From CBDEGU01 sp965238045 (GTDB lineage Bacteria > Acidobacteriota > Terriglobia > Bryobacterales > UBA6623): a stretch of DNA of 64,000 nt. This document shows, in pieces, positions 26,806 to 35,673 of the stretch. The translations under genes and the position numbers were made by a program. Every line of letters starts with the position of its first letter. Within the stretch, counting starts at the first letter, position 1. The notes beneath the pieces are model-generated. The model ran no database searches. It worked only from the letters and a program-made list of their open reading frames with translations, and was not told where the DNA came from. Where the stretch lies: NCBI GenBank assembly GCA_965238045.1, contig CBDEGU010000005.1, positions 186,001-250,000 on the forward strand, written 5' to 3'.

Positions 26806-27707
26806 TCGATCTTCACTCCCACACCAACTGTTCTGACGGTGAGCTCACCCCGCGAGAACTCGTGGAACTGGCTCAGCGGCGGGGCCTTTCTGCTTTCGCC
26901 ATCACCGATCACGACACTTTGGAGGGATACGACGCCGCCGCGCCCTGCGCGAAACAGGCTGGCATCGAGCTGATCTGCGGCGTCGAACTCAACGCCCGGA
27001 TCCGGGGCCGCACGATTCACATTCTGGGCTACTTTCTCGGCGGTCCGCCCGCCGGCTCGTTCCGTGAAAATCTGGCCCGGGCGCAAGCCGCGCGCCGGGA
27101 CCGCAATCGGCGTCTCGCCGGCAGGCTCCGGGAACTCGGTCTCGAGGTCCGTTTGGAAGAGGCCGAGAAGATCGGCCGCGGGCAGACCGGCCGTCCTCAC
27201 TTCGCGCGGGTGCTCGTCGAGAAGGGCTACGTTGCAGACATTCGTGAAGCTTTCGATCGTTACCTGGATGAGAGCGCGCCGGGTTATGTCGAGCGGAGAG
27301 ACCCTTCGACCGAAACGCTGCTGGGATGGATTCAGGACGCTGGCGGCATCTCTTCCTGGGCTCATCCCGGACGATTTCTCCGCGGCACGGAACATTCCCC
27401 CGACGATGTCGTCCAGGAATTGGCCGCCAAAGGTCTCCATGCGCTAGAGGTGTATCACAGCGACCACCTCGGCCGGGACGTCGAACTCTTGCGCGCGGCG
27501 GCGGCAAAGCACGGCCTTGGAATTACCGGTGGCAGCGATTATCACGCCACCCATCATCCAGGCATCCCGCTCGGGGGCCTCGGCCTGCCGGACTCGCTGC
27601 TGAGCGACCTTCGCGCCCTAGGCGAGCAGATCCACAATCGCTCTGGCATCCCGCCGGAGCCCGCCGATGGCGGGGATCCAGCGTCTACTGTTCGTAAAAC
27701 CAGCTAA
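26802..27707 (+). CDS. PHP-domain phosphoesterase, TrpH/RNase AM-like
   Basis: A 301-residue metal-dependent phosphatase of the PHP superfamily: MIDLHSHTNCSDGELTP, ITDHDTLEGY, GVELNA, SSWAHPGRF, LEVYHSDH and GGSDYHATHH give the expected metal ligands. Relatives remove the 3' phosphate of 3',5'-bisphosphonucleotides, including pAp. Since pAp is the by-product when PAPS is used, its position right after the PAPS-forming kinase fits a clean-up role. It converges with and overlaps the sialidase-like gene by 23 bp. Confidence 0.88.
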   Translation: MIDLHSHTNCSDGELTPRELVELAQRRGLSAFAITDHDTLEGYDAAAPCAKQAGIELICGVELNARIRGRTIHILGYFLGGPPAGSFRENLARAQAARRDRNRRLAGRLRELGLEVRLEEAEKIGRGQTGRPHFARVLVEKGYVADIREAFDRYLDESAPGYVERRDPSTETLLGWIQDAGGISSWAHPGRFLRGTEHSPDDVVQELAAKGLHALEVYHSDHLGRDVELLRAAAAKHGLGITGGSDYHATHHPGIPLGGLGLPDSLLSDLRALGEQIHNRSGIPPEPADGGDPASTVRKTS

Positions 27708-28785
27708 CCGGAATCCGCGCCACCTGCAATCCCGTGCGCCGGTGAAAACTGATGATGGCCTTGCCGTCGAGAAACAGCAAGCTCGGGTACCCGTAATCAT
27801 CGTTGGAATCACCGGCGATCACGCGCTGGTTCGTCCAGGTCTGGCCCTCGTCTTTTGAGATGGCCGAAACAAACGGCGTGCGGCGGCGCTCGACGCCCGC
27901 GCTGCAGCGGAGCAGCAGCAGATCGCCGGTCGAAGGAATCCGCTTCACGTTGAGGGCCGAGGAGTTTGGCGGCAGCGACAGCTCCTTGAGATGCTCGCCG
28001 GGCGACCAGCTCTCACCCTTGTCCTCGGAATAGGAGCGCACCACATAGCCGCTGTAAGTGCGGCAAAGCATCATCAGCCGCCCGTCTTTCAGCTCCACCA
28101 CATGCGGCTCTTGCGCCTCGACCGGCAGCACATTCACTATGTTCTTGCTCTTGCGCCAGCTCAGGCCATCATCGTCGGAATAGAACGTATAGCTGACATA
28201 GCCGCGGTGGTCGCCACCCTCCTCGGTCAGCTCCATCTCCAGCGGCGCGATCAAACGCCCGGTCGAGAGTTGCACCAGCTTGTCATTGTGAGCCAGGTTG
28301 TAGCCGGCATTCGGCGTCATCACAAACTGCTCGCTCCAGCTCTTGCCGTCGTCATTCGAGCGGCGATAGTAGTTGTGACCGTAGCGCGGCATGGCCCCGG
28401 CAATGTAGATGTACGACATTAGCAATTGCCCGTTCGCCAGGCGCAAGAAACTGGGGGCCATGAAACCGGCCTTCTCGCCTTCCGCCGGTTTGGAAAGAAT
28501 CGTGAACTCAGGCCCCCAAGTCTTGCCCCTGTCGGAGGAATGCCGCCCGAGAATCACGCCCGAAGGGTCCCAGGAAACATAGGAAAGCAACAACCGGCCG
28601 TCGCCCAGCAGCTCAATGTCGCCCGGCATGCCGCGGTAGCCGAACCGCCGCTGGGGCCTCTTCACTACGTGGTTGCTTTCGAACGCCGCGGGCGGGGGTT
28701 CAGCCGCCGCAGGAGAGTCCAGCAACGAAAAAACCAGTCCCGCGAGAATCACGGCCACCGCCGCAAACAAGTTTCCGAGTTTCAT
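27685..28785 (-). CDS. Secreted sialidase-like Asp-box propeller protein
   Basis: A 366-residue exported protein (signal peptide cut near DSPAAAE) with a six-bladed propeller signature. Five Asp boxes are visible: SSDRGKTWG, SNDDGKSWS, SDDDGLSWR, SEDKGESWS and SKDEGQTWT. Sialidases place a catalytic arginine in an N-terminal (F/Y)RIP; here the matching segment reads YRGMP, so sialidase activity is uncertain. Similar proteins at 47777 and 60364 suggest a set used on complex glycans. Confidence 0.85.
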   Translation of the reverse strand: MKLGNLFAAVAVILAGLVFSLLDSPAAAEPPPAAFESNHVVKRPQRRFGYRGMPGDIELLGDGRLLLSYVSWDPSGVILGRHSSDRGKTWGPEFTILSKPAEGEKAGFMAPSFLRLANGQLLMSYIYIAGAMPRYGHNYYRRSNDDGKSWSEQFVMTPNAGYNLAHNDKLVQLSTGRLIAPLEMELTEEGGDHRGYVSYTFYSDDDGLSWRKSKNIVNVLPVEAQEPHVVELKDGRLMMLCRTYSGYVVRSYSEDKGESWSPGEHLKELSLPPNSSALNVKRIPSTGDLLLLRCSAGVERRRTPFVSAISKDEGQTWTNQRVIAGDSNDDYGYPSLLFLDGKAIISFHRRTGLQVARIPVSWFYEQ

Positions 28786-28818
28786 GAGAATAATTCTACT
28801 CCTGACAGCCGCGCCTGG

Positions 28819-30324
28819 TTAACGGAAACGAATCGAATACAGATCGGCGTCTTTCATAACGAAGCGAGCACGAATTGTTTTTCCGGCCAGCGCCGACAGA
28901 TCTTCTCCGCCCTTCCACGAAACCACTCTCTCGATCTCGTCGCCGATCACTTCCTGGCAATCGCCGAGCGCGAATCCGGGCAGCGGTTCACCGTTCTCAT
29001 CCTGAAGTTCGACGCGCAGCGAACCGGCGGCGGAGGTCGCGTAGTTCACCACCAGCGTCTTGCCGGAGAACCGCAGCGGCTTGGTTACCATCTCGCCTCC
29101 CCGGTAGGGAGCGTGGACCGAGACGAACCCGTCGATTCGCAATGTTAAGCGCTCTACATAGGTCGAGGGCTGGCCGTAATGCCGCTGCACATACATCGAC
29201 ATTTCCCGCTCGCCCGTCGGCACGACCCCGCGCGCCGGATAATTCGAGCGCGCCACCCAGTCCCGAGGGTTGCCGCCGGCGCGAACGAACGATTCCAGGA
29301 AGGTTCGATCATACCTGGTCCCGCCCCGGCTGCTGATCAGCACGCCGTCGGAAATCGCGCCGCCCAGTTGAGCGTAATTATCGGGATGGTGCAAGCCGAT
29401 CCGGCGTTCCAGTTCCGGCGTCAGCGCCCAGCGCCCTTTCATGAAGCGGGCAGGCGTTCCGATGTAGATGTGCGGCGCCCGGTAATAAGGTTCCGTCTGA
29501 TTCGTGTAGAGATGCTCATTCGGCGCGTCGCCGAAGGTCATGTCGGTGGGCTTTTCCCAGTGGATAAAATCCTTCGATGTGGTGCGCGTGATCCAGCGCA
29601 CATTATTCTTGAACGTGCGAAAGAAGCAGACGTAGCGCTGCTCGTGCTCGGACCAGAAAATATTGTTCTGCGAATCCAACGCGCCCCCGGTGATGATGGG
29701 CTCGTCGCGCAGTTTCTTCCATCGGATGCCGTCGGCCGAGACGTAAGCGATCAACCCTGTCTTGCGCGTGCCGCCAACCCCCTTGTAGCGCTCCGAGGCC
29801 GGAACTCTCGGACGCTTGTCGACGAAGGGCGCGAAGTTATGCGTAACCGGTCCGGCGTTGGCCAGCACGATGTTGTTGGCGCGCGTGCCATCGAAGCTGA
29901 AGAGTCCCAGCTTCGGACGCCGCCAGGTTTTGCCGTCGCTGCTTTCGGCGTAGCAACTAGACTCTCGCGCTTCCGGCTGGCCGTCGGCGGAGTTGTTCGC
30001 CGGCCGGCCCCGGTAGTACATCTTGTACGTCCCCTCGTCGAGAAGGACGGTGAAGTAGCCGCTGAGAATTCCCTCCCAGGGACGGTCGAGTTTGAGAGCG
30101 ACGCCGGCCCTCCGGGGGGGATGGAGCTGCAACGATGTACCGTCCAGTTTGCCGATGAGGTGGTGGTCGACGAAGAGTTCCAGGCGGTCGCCGATATCTA
30201 CCGGCTCGGCGGCGCGGGCCGGGGCCGCCGGAGCGGCCGCGAGACAAAACATCCCCGCGAACATCGCCCTTCGGCGTAACAGACGTAATAATCGATTCTT
30301 ACTTGCAGGAGCGATAGCGGTCAA
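28819..30324 (-). CDS. Secreted beta-propeller protein, glycoside-hydrolase-like
   Basis: About 501 residues. I chose a TTG start at 30324 with a GGGGGA site, because the -10 box lies at 30367-30362 and longer starts would precede transcription. A signal peptide (MFAGMFCLAAAPAAPARA) is near the N-terminus. Text such as WEGILSGYFTVLLDEGTYKM, SSDGKTWRRPKLGLF and YVSADGIRWKK recalls five-bladed propeller glycosidases (GH32/43/117-like) and matches a family common in Planctomycetes, Verrucomicrobia and Acidobacteriota. I cannot identify a catalytic triad with confidence. Confidence 0.75.
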   Translation of the reverse strand: MTAIAPASKNRLLRLLRRRAMFAGMFCLAAAPAAPARAAEPVDIGDRLELFVDHHLIGKLDGTSLQLHPPRRAGVALKLDRPWEGILSGYFTVLLDEGTYKMYYRGRPANNSADGQPEARESSCYAESSDGKTWRRPKLGLFSFDGTRANNIVLANAGPVTHNFAPFVDKRPRVPASERYKGVGGTRKTGLIAYVSADGIRWKKLRDEPIITGGALDSQNNIFWSEHEQRYVCFFRTFKNNVRWITRTTSKDFIHWEKPTDMTFGDAPNEHLYTNQTEPYYRAPHIYIGTPARFMKGRWALTPELERRIGLHHPDNYAQLGGAISDGVLISSRGGTRYDRTFLESFVRAGGNPRDWVARSNYPARGVVPTGEREMSMYVQRHYGQPSTYVERLTLRIDGFVSVHAPYRGGEMVTKPLRFSGKTLVVNYATSAAGSLRVELQDENGEPLPGFALGDCQEVIGDEIERVVSWKGGEDLSALAGKTIRARFVMKDADLYSIRFR

Positions 30325-30361
30325 AACATCCCCCGTACTTGGTTCGGTGAACTGTGGATAC

Positions 30362-30390
30362 ACTATACGCTCTCGTGGTCCTGGACACAA
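30362..30390 (-). promoter_or_regulatory. Promoter of the propeller gene
   Basis: On the minus strand, TTGTGT (30390-30385) and TATAGT (30367-30362) are 17 bp apart. Confidence 0.5.
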
Positions 30391-30405
30391 GAAATCCGCG
30401 CTCCA

Positions 30406-30435
30406 TTGATCGCGCAGTTATCGAGCTACTATAAA
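30406..30435 (+). promoter_or_regulatory. Promoter of the TonB-dependent receptor gene
   Basis: TTGATC at 30406-30411 and TATAAA at 30430-30435 are 18 bp apart and lead to the receptor gene about 65 bp downstream. Confidence 0.55.
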
Positions 30436-30501
30436 AATAGCGAGAGGGGAAGATAGGGAGCCGGCCGCGTCCCGCGCATCCCGGCCGAACCCGGGGTTGT
30501 C

Positions 30502-32874
30502 TTGCGCAATCGAAAACCCATGGTCAGATCGCCTCTTCTTGCGACGCCTCTTGTCGCAACGTCCCTAGTGGCGACGATCTTCGTGCCAGCGTTCCTCGCG
30601 ACCCTGCTGTGGCCCGCGCCTCTATTGGCTCAGTCGCTGGGCGCGATCGAAGGCCAGGTCGTACTGAACGAAGGCGGTGAGCCGCTCCACGGCGCCTTCG
30701 TAACAATTGTCGAACTGGGCCGGTCGGCACTCACCGATGACGAGGGACGCTACCGCTTCGATGATGTGCCTGCCGGAACCTACCAGCTCGAGTCGCACCT
30801 CGACAGCATCTTCTCCGAAAGCACCCAACACGTCGTGGTAGAGGCCGGCGCCGAGGTCACGGCCGATTTCCAGCTTGCGTTGCTCGCGATCAAGTCCGCG
30901 ATCACCGTAACGGCGGAAACGGAGCACAAAACCGGGCTGGAAACCTTCCAGGCGGTCACCTCGCTTGATTCCTTCGACCTGGCCTCGACGCCCACCCCGT
31001 CGCTGGGCGAGGCGCTCGACCGCATGGTGGGTTCCGGCGTCGCCAAGCGCAGTTTCGGGCCGGGCAGTTCGCGGCCCATCATTCGCGGTTTCGACGGCGA
31101 CCGCGTGCTCGTCATGCAGGACGGCATACGCACCGGCACGCTCTCTTCCCAATCGGGCGATCACGGTGAGGTGCTCAACACCGCGCAGCTCGACCGCATC
31201 GAGATCGTCAAGGGCCCCGCCACGCTGCTTTACGGAACCAATGCCATGGGCGGTACGGTCAACGCCATCAGCCGCCACCACGACATCCATCCGCACCCCC
31301 ATCAGGGCGTTCGCGGCTTCGTTTCAGGCTCGGGCGGCTCGGCAAACCGTCTCGGCGGCTCGAACGCCGGTTTCGAGTACGGCCACGGCAACTGGATGAT
31401 CTGGGGCAGCGGCGGCGGCACGCGCACCGGCGACTACGACTCGCCGCAAGGACCAGTCTTCAACTCGCGCGCCCAAACCCTCAACGGCCGGGGAGGCGTA
31501 GGCTGGTACGGTCCCCGAACCTTCGTGAGCTTTGAAATCCAGGCCGACGACGGCATCTACGGCGTGCCGTTCGCGCATGAATTTGAAGGAGCCGGCGCCG
31601 CGGACGAAACAGGGGTGGCGGAAACAGTGGACGAGGGCGATCCAGAGCGGATCGAGCGAATCCAGCTCGATACCCGCCGCCAGGCCTATCAGTTCGGCTG
31701 GGGTCTCACCAACCTCGGCCCCGCTATTGAGGACTTCACGCTGAAACTCAATCTCACCGACTGGAAACATCAGGAGGTTGAGGTTCTTTCAGGTGACGCG
31801 ATGAAAGTTGCCACCGAATTCACCCAGCGGCAATTCGTCTATCGGGGCGTTTTCGAGCAGAAGGAACGAGGGGTGCTCACCGGGCGCTTCGGCCTCTGGG
31901 GTCTCCGCCGCGACTTCGATGTCGCTGGAGAAGAAGCGCTGGCGCCCCCGGTCGATCAACAGGCGATCGCCGCCTTCGGTCTCGAGGAGTTGAGTTTCGA
32001 GCGTGTGAAGCTGCAGTTCGGCGGGAGACTGGAACGGAATCGCTACCAGCCGGGACTGTTTCCCGATCCTGTGGCGGCTGGCGGCGACGGCGCGCCGGGC
32101 CGCTTGCCGGAGAGGTCCTTTACCTCCCTCTCAGTGGCGGCGGGAATGCACGCGGACCTCTGGCGGGATGGCGCGGTCGTCGTCAATTACGCCCATACGA
32201 ATCGCGCGCCCGCCCTCGAGGAGCTATATAACAACGGACCCCATATAGGAAATCTGGCCTTCGAGGTTGGCGACCCATCTTTGAGAACCGAAACCGGAAA
32301 CGGAATCGACCTTTCCATCCGCCATCAGTCGCGGCGCTATCGCGCCGAAGTCAATCTCTTCTATTACAGCTTTGACAATTTTGTCTTTCCCTTCCTCACC
32401 GGAGAGATCGAAGGCGGGTTGCGTGTTGTCGAGTTCACGCAGCTCGAAGCGCGCTTCGCCGGCGGCGAGGCAAAGGTGAACTTCGGTTTGTGGAAGGACA
32501 TTCGGCTGAAGCTGGCTGTCGACTTTGTCGATGCGCAAGAGACGAATCTGCACACTCCTCTGCCCCGCATCCCCCCCTTGCGCGGAAAGGCCGGACTCGG
32601 CATCCGGCACGGAAATTTCAGCATCGAGCCGGAACTGATTCTGGCCAGCCAGCAGCACCAGCTATTTGCCGGAGAGACCCGCACGCCCGGCTACACCGTG
32701 ATGCACCTCAAGGCGTCGTACACGATTCCGCAGCAGCATTTCGCCCACCAATTTTCGGTGGATGTGTTTAATATCGGAGACCGGCTCTACCGCAACCACT
32801 CGTCGTTCATCAAAGACCTGGCGCCGGAAATCGGCCGCGGTGTGCGGTTCAGCTATATGGTTCGCGTCTTCTAA
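30502..32874 (+). CDS. TonB-dependent outer-membrane receptor
   Basis: A 790-residue receptor starting at TTG 30502 or ATG 30520. Signal peptide to about residue 43, then a carboxypeptidase-regulatory-like domain (about 46-130), a plug (RPIIRGFDGDRVLVMQDGIR, LDRIEIVKGPATLLYGTNAM) and a 22-strand-type barrel ending in the aromatic ...RFSYMVRVF. The plug resembles zinc receptors of the ZnuD type, and a histidine-rich RHHDIHPHPH follows it, so metal uptake is plausible. The substrate is not proven by sequence. No TonB or ExbB gene lies nearby. Confidence 0.9.
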   Translation: MRNRKPMVRSPLLATPLVATSLVATIFVPAFLATLLWPAPLLAQSLGAIEGQVVLNEGGEPLHGAFVTIVELGRSALTDDEGRYRFDDVPAGTYQLESHLDSIFSESTQHVVVEAGAEVTADFQLALLAIKSAITVTAETEHKTGLETFQAVTSLDSFDLASTPTPSLGEALDRMVGSGVAKRSFGPGSSRPIIRGFDGDRVLVMQDGIRTGTLSSQSGDHGEVLNTAQLDRIEIVKGPATLLYGTNAMGGTVNAISRHHDIHPHPHQGVRGFVSGSGGSANRLGGSNAGFEYGHGNWMIWGSGGGTRTGDYDSPQGPVFNSRAQTLNGRGGVGWYGPRTFVSFEIQADDGIYGVPFAHEFEGAGAADETGVAETVDEGDPERIERIQLDTRRQAYQFGWGLTNLGPAIEDFTLKLNLTDWKHQEVEVLSGDAMKVATEFTQRQFVYRGVFEQKERGVLTGRFGLWGLRRDFDVAGEEALAPPVDQQAIAAFGLEELSFERVKLQFGGRLERNRYQPGLFPDPVAAGGDGAPGRLPERSFTSLSVAAGMHADLWRDGAVVVNYAHTNRAPALEELYNNGPHIGNLAFEVGDPSLRTETGNGIDLSIRHQSRRYRAEVNLFYYSFDNFVFPFLTGEIEGGLRVVEFTQLEARFAGGEAKVNFGLWKDIRLKLAVDFVDAQETNLHTPLPRIPPLRGKAGLGIRHGNFSIEPELILASQQHQLFAGETRTPGYTVMHLKASYTIPQQHFAHQFSVDVFNIGDRLYRNHSSFIKDLAPEIGRGVRFSYMVRVF

Positions 32875-32932
32875 AGGTCATGAGTGGTCAAACCGGCAGG
32901 AGTAGTCAAACCGGCATCGACGGGAGGTTTTC

Positions 32933-33568
32933 TTGACCGGCCCGGCACGCGTCTTCGACGTGAGCTTGCGGCTAGACGCCGCCACGCCCCTCTATCCCGG
33001 GGACGCGCCGCCCTCGGTGAAACGCATCTCCTCGATTGCCGAAGGGGCGGCTCTTACAGCATCCGAGATCTCGCTGGGCTGCCACATCGGAACCCATGTC
33101 GACGCGCCGGCTCATTTTCTGGAAACCGGGGCCTGCCTCGACCAGCTCAACATGGCGCATTTCCACGGGCCGGCAACCGTCGTCGAATTCCCGCCACTCG
33201 ACCGCCTTACCCCGGCCGATGTCCCCGTGATCCAGATGCCGCGCCGGTCTCACATTCTGCTCAAGACGCGCAACTCCGCTTTGCTGACCCAGTCCGCGTT
33301 CCAGTCCGATTTCTGCTATGTAACCCCAGCGGCGGTGGAGGCCTTACTCGATCTCGATCCGCTCTCGATCGGGTTCGACTACTACAGCCTGGACCCTCCG
33401 CGGGAGACGAATTTCCCCTCGCACCGAGCCGTCGCGCGGCGAGGCCTGCCCTGTTTTGTGTGCCTCAATCTGGCGGACGTGCCCGCCGGGCAGTATGAGT
33501 TCGCGGCCTTCCCGCTGAAGATACCCGGCCTCGAAGCGCTTCCGGTGCGGGCCGTCCTCTTTGGCTAG
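32933..33568 (+). CDS. Cyclase family / arylformamidase-like hydrolase
   Basis: A 211-residue metal hydrolase of the KynB/cyclase family. The TTG start at 32933 is supported by GGGAGG six bases upstream. The family motif GCHIGTHVDAPAHF supplies the metal ligands. Members hydrolyse N-formylkynurenine or related amides and lactones; the exact substrate is open. A direct repeat of GTCAAACCGGCA lies just upstream. The TAG stop (33566-33568) is part of the CTAG that bounds a repeated element. Confidence 0.85.
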   Translation: MTGPARVFDVSLRLDAATPLYPGDAPPSVKRISSIAEGAALTASEISLGCHIGTHVDAPAHFLETGACLDQLNMAHFHGPATVVEFPPLDRLTPADVPVIQMPRRSHILLKTRNSALLTQSAFQSDFCYVTPAAVEALLDLDPLSIGFDYYSLDPPRETNFPSHRAVARRGLPCFVCLNLADVPAGQYEFAAFPLKIPGLEALPVRAVLFG

Positions 33569-33748
33569 CCCGTTTTTCTCACCACGTGGCGAAGCGAAGT
33601 GCGTGAGAGGCGCGTCAATACGAGGCGCGTGCCGCTTGACGAGCGCAGGCGTACTCGACCGTACGTTGAGCACGGCGAGCAAGCGCAACGAAGGATTGGC
33701 GGGCCTATCATGTGCTTCGGTTGTCAGGTGGTGAGAAATGCGGGCTAG
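33565..33748 (+). mobile_element. CTAG-flanked palindromic element, copy A
   Basis: 184 bp from CTAG to CTAG. The first 25 bases (TAGCCCGTTTTTCTCACCAC...) and the reverse complement of the last 25 (TAGCCCGCATTTCTCACCAC...) are nearly the same. Inside, CGCTTG/CAAGCG and CGTAC/GTACG arms allow further folding. There is no coding capacity. Full relatives lie at 46250-46443 and 47520-47702. It looks like a MITE-type non-autonomous element. Confidence 0.8.
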
Positions 33749-33807
33749 GTAGAACTTCACTGGCCAGAACGACTCGCAATTGCCGCGGGCGACGGGTCCA
33801 GGGCTGA

Positions 33808-34218
33808 CTACGACGCTGCCGGGCCGGGCGTCCGGAACTGAATCCAGCTTCCCCACAGCGCCGCGAGCGACACCAGGAAGAGGTAGATGCCCGAGGTGAG
33901 ATGCTCCACGCCGTCAAAGTGATAAGACGAGCGGGTAAAGGCGCAGATCAGAATACTTGAGACGGCCGTATTCCATACCAGAATCAGCAAAGCGCCGATA
34001 CGGACGCGTCCCAGAGCGAGTACGGTGCCAATGAGCGCCAGCAGCCCGCCACCGATCAGCGTCCAAACGAGCGCTTCGCCTTCGAGCGCTGGTACCACCT
34101 CGAAGTGCAGCTCTTCGCCGGTGAAGAGGGCGAAGAGTCCCACCAGCAGCACGAACAGGCCGAGCGCCAGGTTGAACAAAACAGTCCCGATGCGAAGCAG
34201 CAAACGAAGTACTGACAT
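33808..34218 (-). CDS. Small integral membrane protein, unknown function
   Basis: 136 residues from the ATG at 34218 (GGGAAA upstream), with about four membrane segments: LFNLALGLFVLLVGLFALF, LIGGGLLALIGTVLALG, IGALLILVWNTAVSSILIC and GIYLFLVSLAALWGSW. A short acidic loop (TGEELHFEVVPALEGE) separates the first two. I do not recognise the family. It stands alone, divergent from the peptidase gene at 34329. Confidence 0.7.
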   Translation of the reverse strand: MSVLRLLLRIGTVLFNLALGLFVLLVGLFALFTGEELHFEVVPALEGEALVWTLIGGGLLALIGTVLALGRVRIGALLILVWNTAVSSILICAFTRSSYHFDGVEHLTSGIYLFLVSLAALWGSWIQFRTPGPAAS

Positions 34219-34328
34219 GGGCGTTTCCCGCAACAAACACGGAATTTTGAATTGTATCGAATACGAAACTTCAGCGCATCCCAACTCTATACCCGGTCCC
34301 ATACCCCGCGGTCCCTATACTGGGCTGT

Positions 34329-35648
34329 ATGCGTGTTGTCGCGGCCGGGGCTCTCTTTGTCGTGCTATTCGCCGGGCCCAGCCGCGCGGATGGCCGCCAG
34401 CCCTGGCAAGAGTATCAGCAGCGCAGGCTGGATCTGGCGCGTGCCCATCCCGGCGGCGTCATCGTGCTGCTCGGTTACGGCGAGGGCGTGGTCCAGACCT
34501 CACGTTCGGCGTTCCGCCAGGAGAATAATTTCTACTATCTCAGCGGGTGGAACGAGCCCGGAGCAGCGCTGGTGCTTCTGCCCCCCGAAGGCGACAACCC
34601 GGCACATCGCGAAGTGCTCTTCATCCCCCGCGGGGATGCGCTGCAAGAGCGCTGGACCGGCCCGCGTATCGCGCCGGCGACGCCGACCCCTGAGTCCAAT
34701 ACCGGGTTCGCGGTGCTCAAGCCCGTTTCCGAGCTGGCGAGCTTCTTGCGGCGCGAAATGCGGCCGCACCAGCGGCTCTACAGCCTTCTTCCGCGAGAGC
34801 CCGTCTACGGTCAGCATCCTGATCCCGACCGGCGAGAGCGGCTGCGGGAACTCGTTCCCGATCGCCGGCCCGAGGATATTCGCCCTGCCCTGGAGCGCAT
34901 GCGCCGCATCAAATCCGAATCAGAAATCGCATGGATTCAGAAAGCCGTGGATGCCTCGATCGATGCCCATCTCAAGGCCTGGAGCAACACGCGCGCCGGT
35001 CTGTATGAGTACCAGATCATGGCCGCCATGCTCGGCGTGTTGTTCGACCGCGGATGCCCGCGTCCAGCCTATGCTCCGACGATCGGCGGCGGCCCGAACG
35101 CCGCCATACTGCACTACACATGGAACCAAAGGCGGCTGCGGGAACGCGAACTGCTTCTCATCGACGTCGGGGGGGAATACGGGCACTATGCCGCCGACAT
35201 CACCAGAACGATCCCGGTCAGCGGCTCTTTTGCTGCTCGGCAGCGCAAGCTCTATGACCTGGTCGAGGGCGCGCAGCGCGCGGTACTGGCCAGCGTCAAG
35301 CCCGGCATGACACTCTCCGGCGAGGGGCCGGCCAGCCTGACCCGAATCGCCAAGAACTACTTTGACGCCGAGGGGCAGAGGGTTCTCGGCGAGAAGATGA
35401 GCTCATTCTTCATCCACGGCCTCGGCCATCACGTAGGCCTGGAGGTCCACGACCCGGTCAGCCCCAGCCTGCCTCTCCAGCCGGGCATGGTGATCACCAT
35501 CGAGCCAGGACTCTATCTTCCGGAAGAGAATCTAGGCATCCGCATCGAGGATATGGTTCTGGTCACTGCCGGCGGCTCCAGGCTGATGAGCCGCCGGCTG
35601 CCCCGCGAGGCGGCTGCCATCGAACGGTTCCTAACCCGCGCCGAATAG
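34329..35648 (+). CDS. Exported aminopeptidase P-type Xaa-Pro peptidase
   Basis: A 439-residue M24 metallopeptidase that removes N-terminal residues before proline. A signal peptide (VVAAGALFVVLFAGPSRA) is followed by the creatinase-type N-domain (RQENNFYYLSGWNEPGA) and the pita-bread domain. The five ligands appear in IDVGGEYGHYAADITRT (two Asp), HGLGHHVGLEVHD (His), TIEPGLY (Glu) and GIRIEDMVLV (Glu). Exported versions are less common than cytosolic PepP. It ends at a bidirectional hairpin. Confidence 0.93.
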   Translation: MRVVAAGALFVVLFAGPSRADGRQPWQEYQQRRLDLARAHPGGVIVLLGYGEGVVQTSRSAFRQENNFYYLSGWNEPGAALVLLPPEGDNPAHREVLFIPRGDALQERWTGPRIAPATPTPESNTGFAVLKPVSELASFLRREMRPHQRLYSLLPREPVYGQHPDPDRRERLRELVPDRRPEDIRPALERMRRIKSESEIAWIQKAVDASIDAHLKAWSNTRAGLYEYQIMAAMLGVLFDRGCPRPAYAPTIGGGPNAAILHYTWNQRRLRERELLLIDVGGEYGHYAADITRTIPVSGSFAARQRKLYDLVEGAQRAVLASVKPGMTLSGEGPASLTRIAKNYFDAEGQRVLGEKMSSFFIHGLGHHVGLEVHDPVSPSLPLQPGMVITIEPGLYLPEENLGIRIEDMVLVTAGGSRLMSRRLPREAAAIERFLTRAE

Positions 35649-35673
35649 CCGACAGGGTTCCCTGTCGGCTATT
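35644..35673. terminator. Bidirectional hairpin between convergent genes
   Basis: A perfect 14-bp inverted repeat (AATAGCCGACAGGG and its inverse, separated by TT) spans the two stop codons of the convergent genes. With A/T at both outer edges it can act as a terminator on either strand. Confidence 0.75.
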
